This document shows positions 63,833 through 64,000 of a stretch of 64,000 nt of DNA, piece by piece. Every line of letters starts with the position of its first letter. The stretch's first letter is position 1. The translations under genes and the position numbers were made by a program. Origin of the DNA: Fodinicurvata sediminis DSM 21159 (GTDB lineage: Bacteria; Pseudomonadota; Alphaproteobacteria; Kiloniellales; DSM-21159); NCBI RefSeq assembly GCF_000420625.1, contig NZ_ATVH01000013.1, positions 124,001 to 188,000 of the forward strand, given 5' to 3'. Below the pieces are notes generated by a model, which made no database searches, was not told the DNA's origin, and worked only from the letters and a program-made list of their open reading frames with translations.

Positions 63833-64000
63833 TCAGCCGTTGATCAGGGCCTTCAGCTGTCGGTTGGCAACGGTCAGCATGGCCAGGTCGGGACTCTGGG
63901 CATTCAAAACCTCGCCCAACAGCTGATCCAGGCGATTAACCTGAAGGAAGCGCTGCTCGGTCCAGATCTTCAGCGCATCTTCCGGAGCGCGGTCCTTTTC
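63833..64000 (-). CDS. C-terminus of a large protein, possibly NAD-glutamate dehydrogenase (partial)
   Basis: A 55-residue reading frame runs from the window edge to a stop at 63833-63835 on the minus strand. The end QRFLQVNRLDQLLGEVL followed by DLAMLTVANRQLKALING resembles the C-terminus of the large bacterial NAD-dependent glutamate dehydrogenase, where a similar DxAMLTVAxRxL pattern occurs. With only the tail available, the assignment is tentative. It is convergent with the unrecognised gene before it. Confidence 0.5.
   Translation of the reverse strand, partial: EKDRAPEDALKIWTEQRFLQVNRLDQLLGEVLNAQSPDLAMLTVANRQLKALING

Noticed and set aside
1-64000. CRISPR arrays, insertion sequences, phage genes, toxin-antitoxin or restriction systems
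   Set aside because: I saw no spaced repeats, transposases, integrases or defence-type proteins in any frame; apart from the accessory operons listed, the window is core chromosome.

Overview
The window is GC-rich chromosomal DNA of an alphaproteobacterium, most likely a Rhodospirillales-like free-living species. The evidence is a MucR/Ros zinc-finger regulator, a Fur/Mur-type regulator lacking the usual CxxC, an OlsB-type ornithine-lipid acyltransferase, a bacterial homospermidine synthase, and the gene order tsaB-rimI-mucR-fur-olsB-plsC-miaB-phoH-ybeY-corC-lnt-xre-metK-trmB-rimP-nusA-ylxR-infB-rbfA-truB-rpsO-pnp. I found no rRNA, tRNA, CRISPR array, insertion sequence or phage gene. Coding density is high and many neighbours overlap by 4 bp.

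Left third (1-30 kb) is a mosaic of small operons. At 0.3-4.0 kb three overlapping genes encode a TVP38/TMEM64 (VTT) membrane protein, a mercuric-reductase-like flavin disulfide reductase and a membrane histidine kinase; an OmpR-type response regulator lies about 1 kb downstream, beyond a small exported protein and an AT-rich gap. At 5.9-8.1 kb four minus-strand genes (SMR efflux pump, DsrE-like protein, SAM methyltransferase, small four-helix membrane protein) look like a stress or detoxification group. Next come a three-fold-repeat membrane protein, an RlmI-type rRNA methyltransferase, a Bcr/CflA pump, a DCC-family protein, dapB, DUF2244, a TPR38-like protein with an MFS transporter, NnrU, an ABC-2 exporter, a membrane protein overlapping DUF3179, a frameshifted VOC-family gene, a cupin, murJ, trpS, TauE/TIGR02186/Usp, a NifU-like Fe-S scaffold, a Bax-like glucosaminidase and a polysaccharide deacetylase.

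Middle third (30-53 kb) is the conserved housekeeping supercluster, nearly all on the plus strand. It covers tRNA modification (tsaB, miaB, trmB, truB), ribosome maturation (rimI, ybeY, rimP, rbfA, rpsO), transcription and translation factors (nusA, infB), RNA decay (pnp), lipid and lipoprotein synthesis (olsB, plsC, lnt) and SAM synthesis (metK). Its regulatory DNA includes an operator-like palindrome before the xre gene, a bidirectional A/T-flanked terminator before rimP, two strong hairpins in the pnp leader and a perfect terminator after pnp.

Right end (53-64 kb) carries an Smr-like small protein, a radical SAM protein, a second Bcr/CflA pump, a canonical dihydrolipoyl dehydrogenase, a pterin carbinolamine dehydratase, a minimal zinc metallopeptidase, an 897-residue AMP-ligase/ACP/acyltransferase fusion, homospermidine synthase, an unrecognised low-complexity protein and the C-terminus of what may be NAD-glutamate dehydrogenase.

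The candidates closest to an undescribed system are the TVP38/reductase/kinase operon, the SMR/DsrE/methyltransferase/membrane-protein group and the AMP-ACP-PlsC fusion. None is proven novel from sequence alone.
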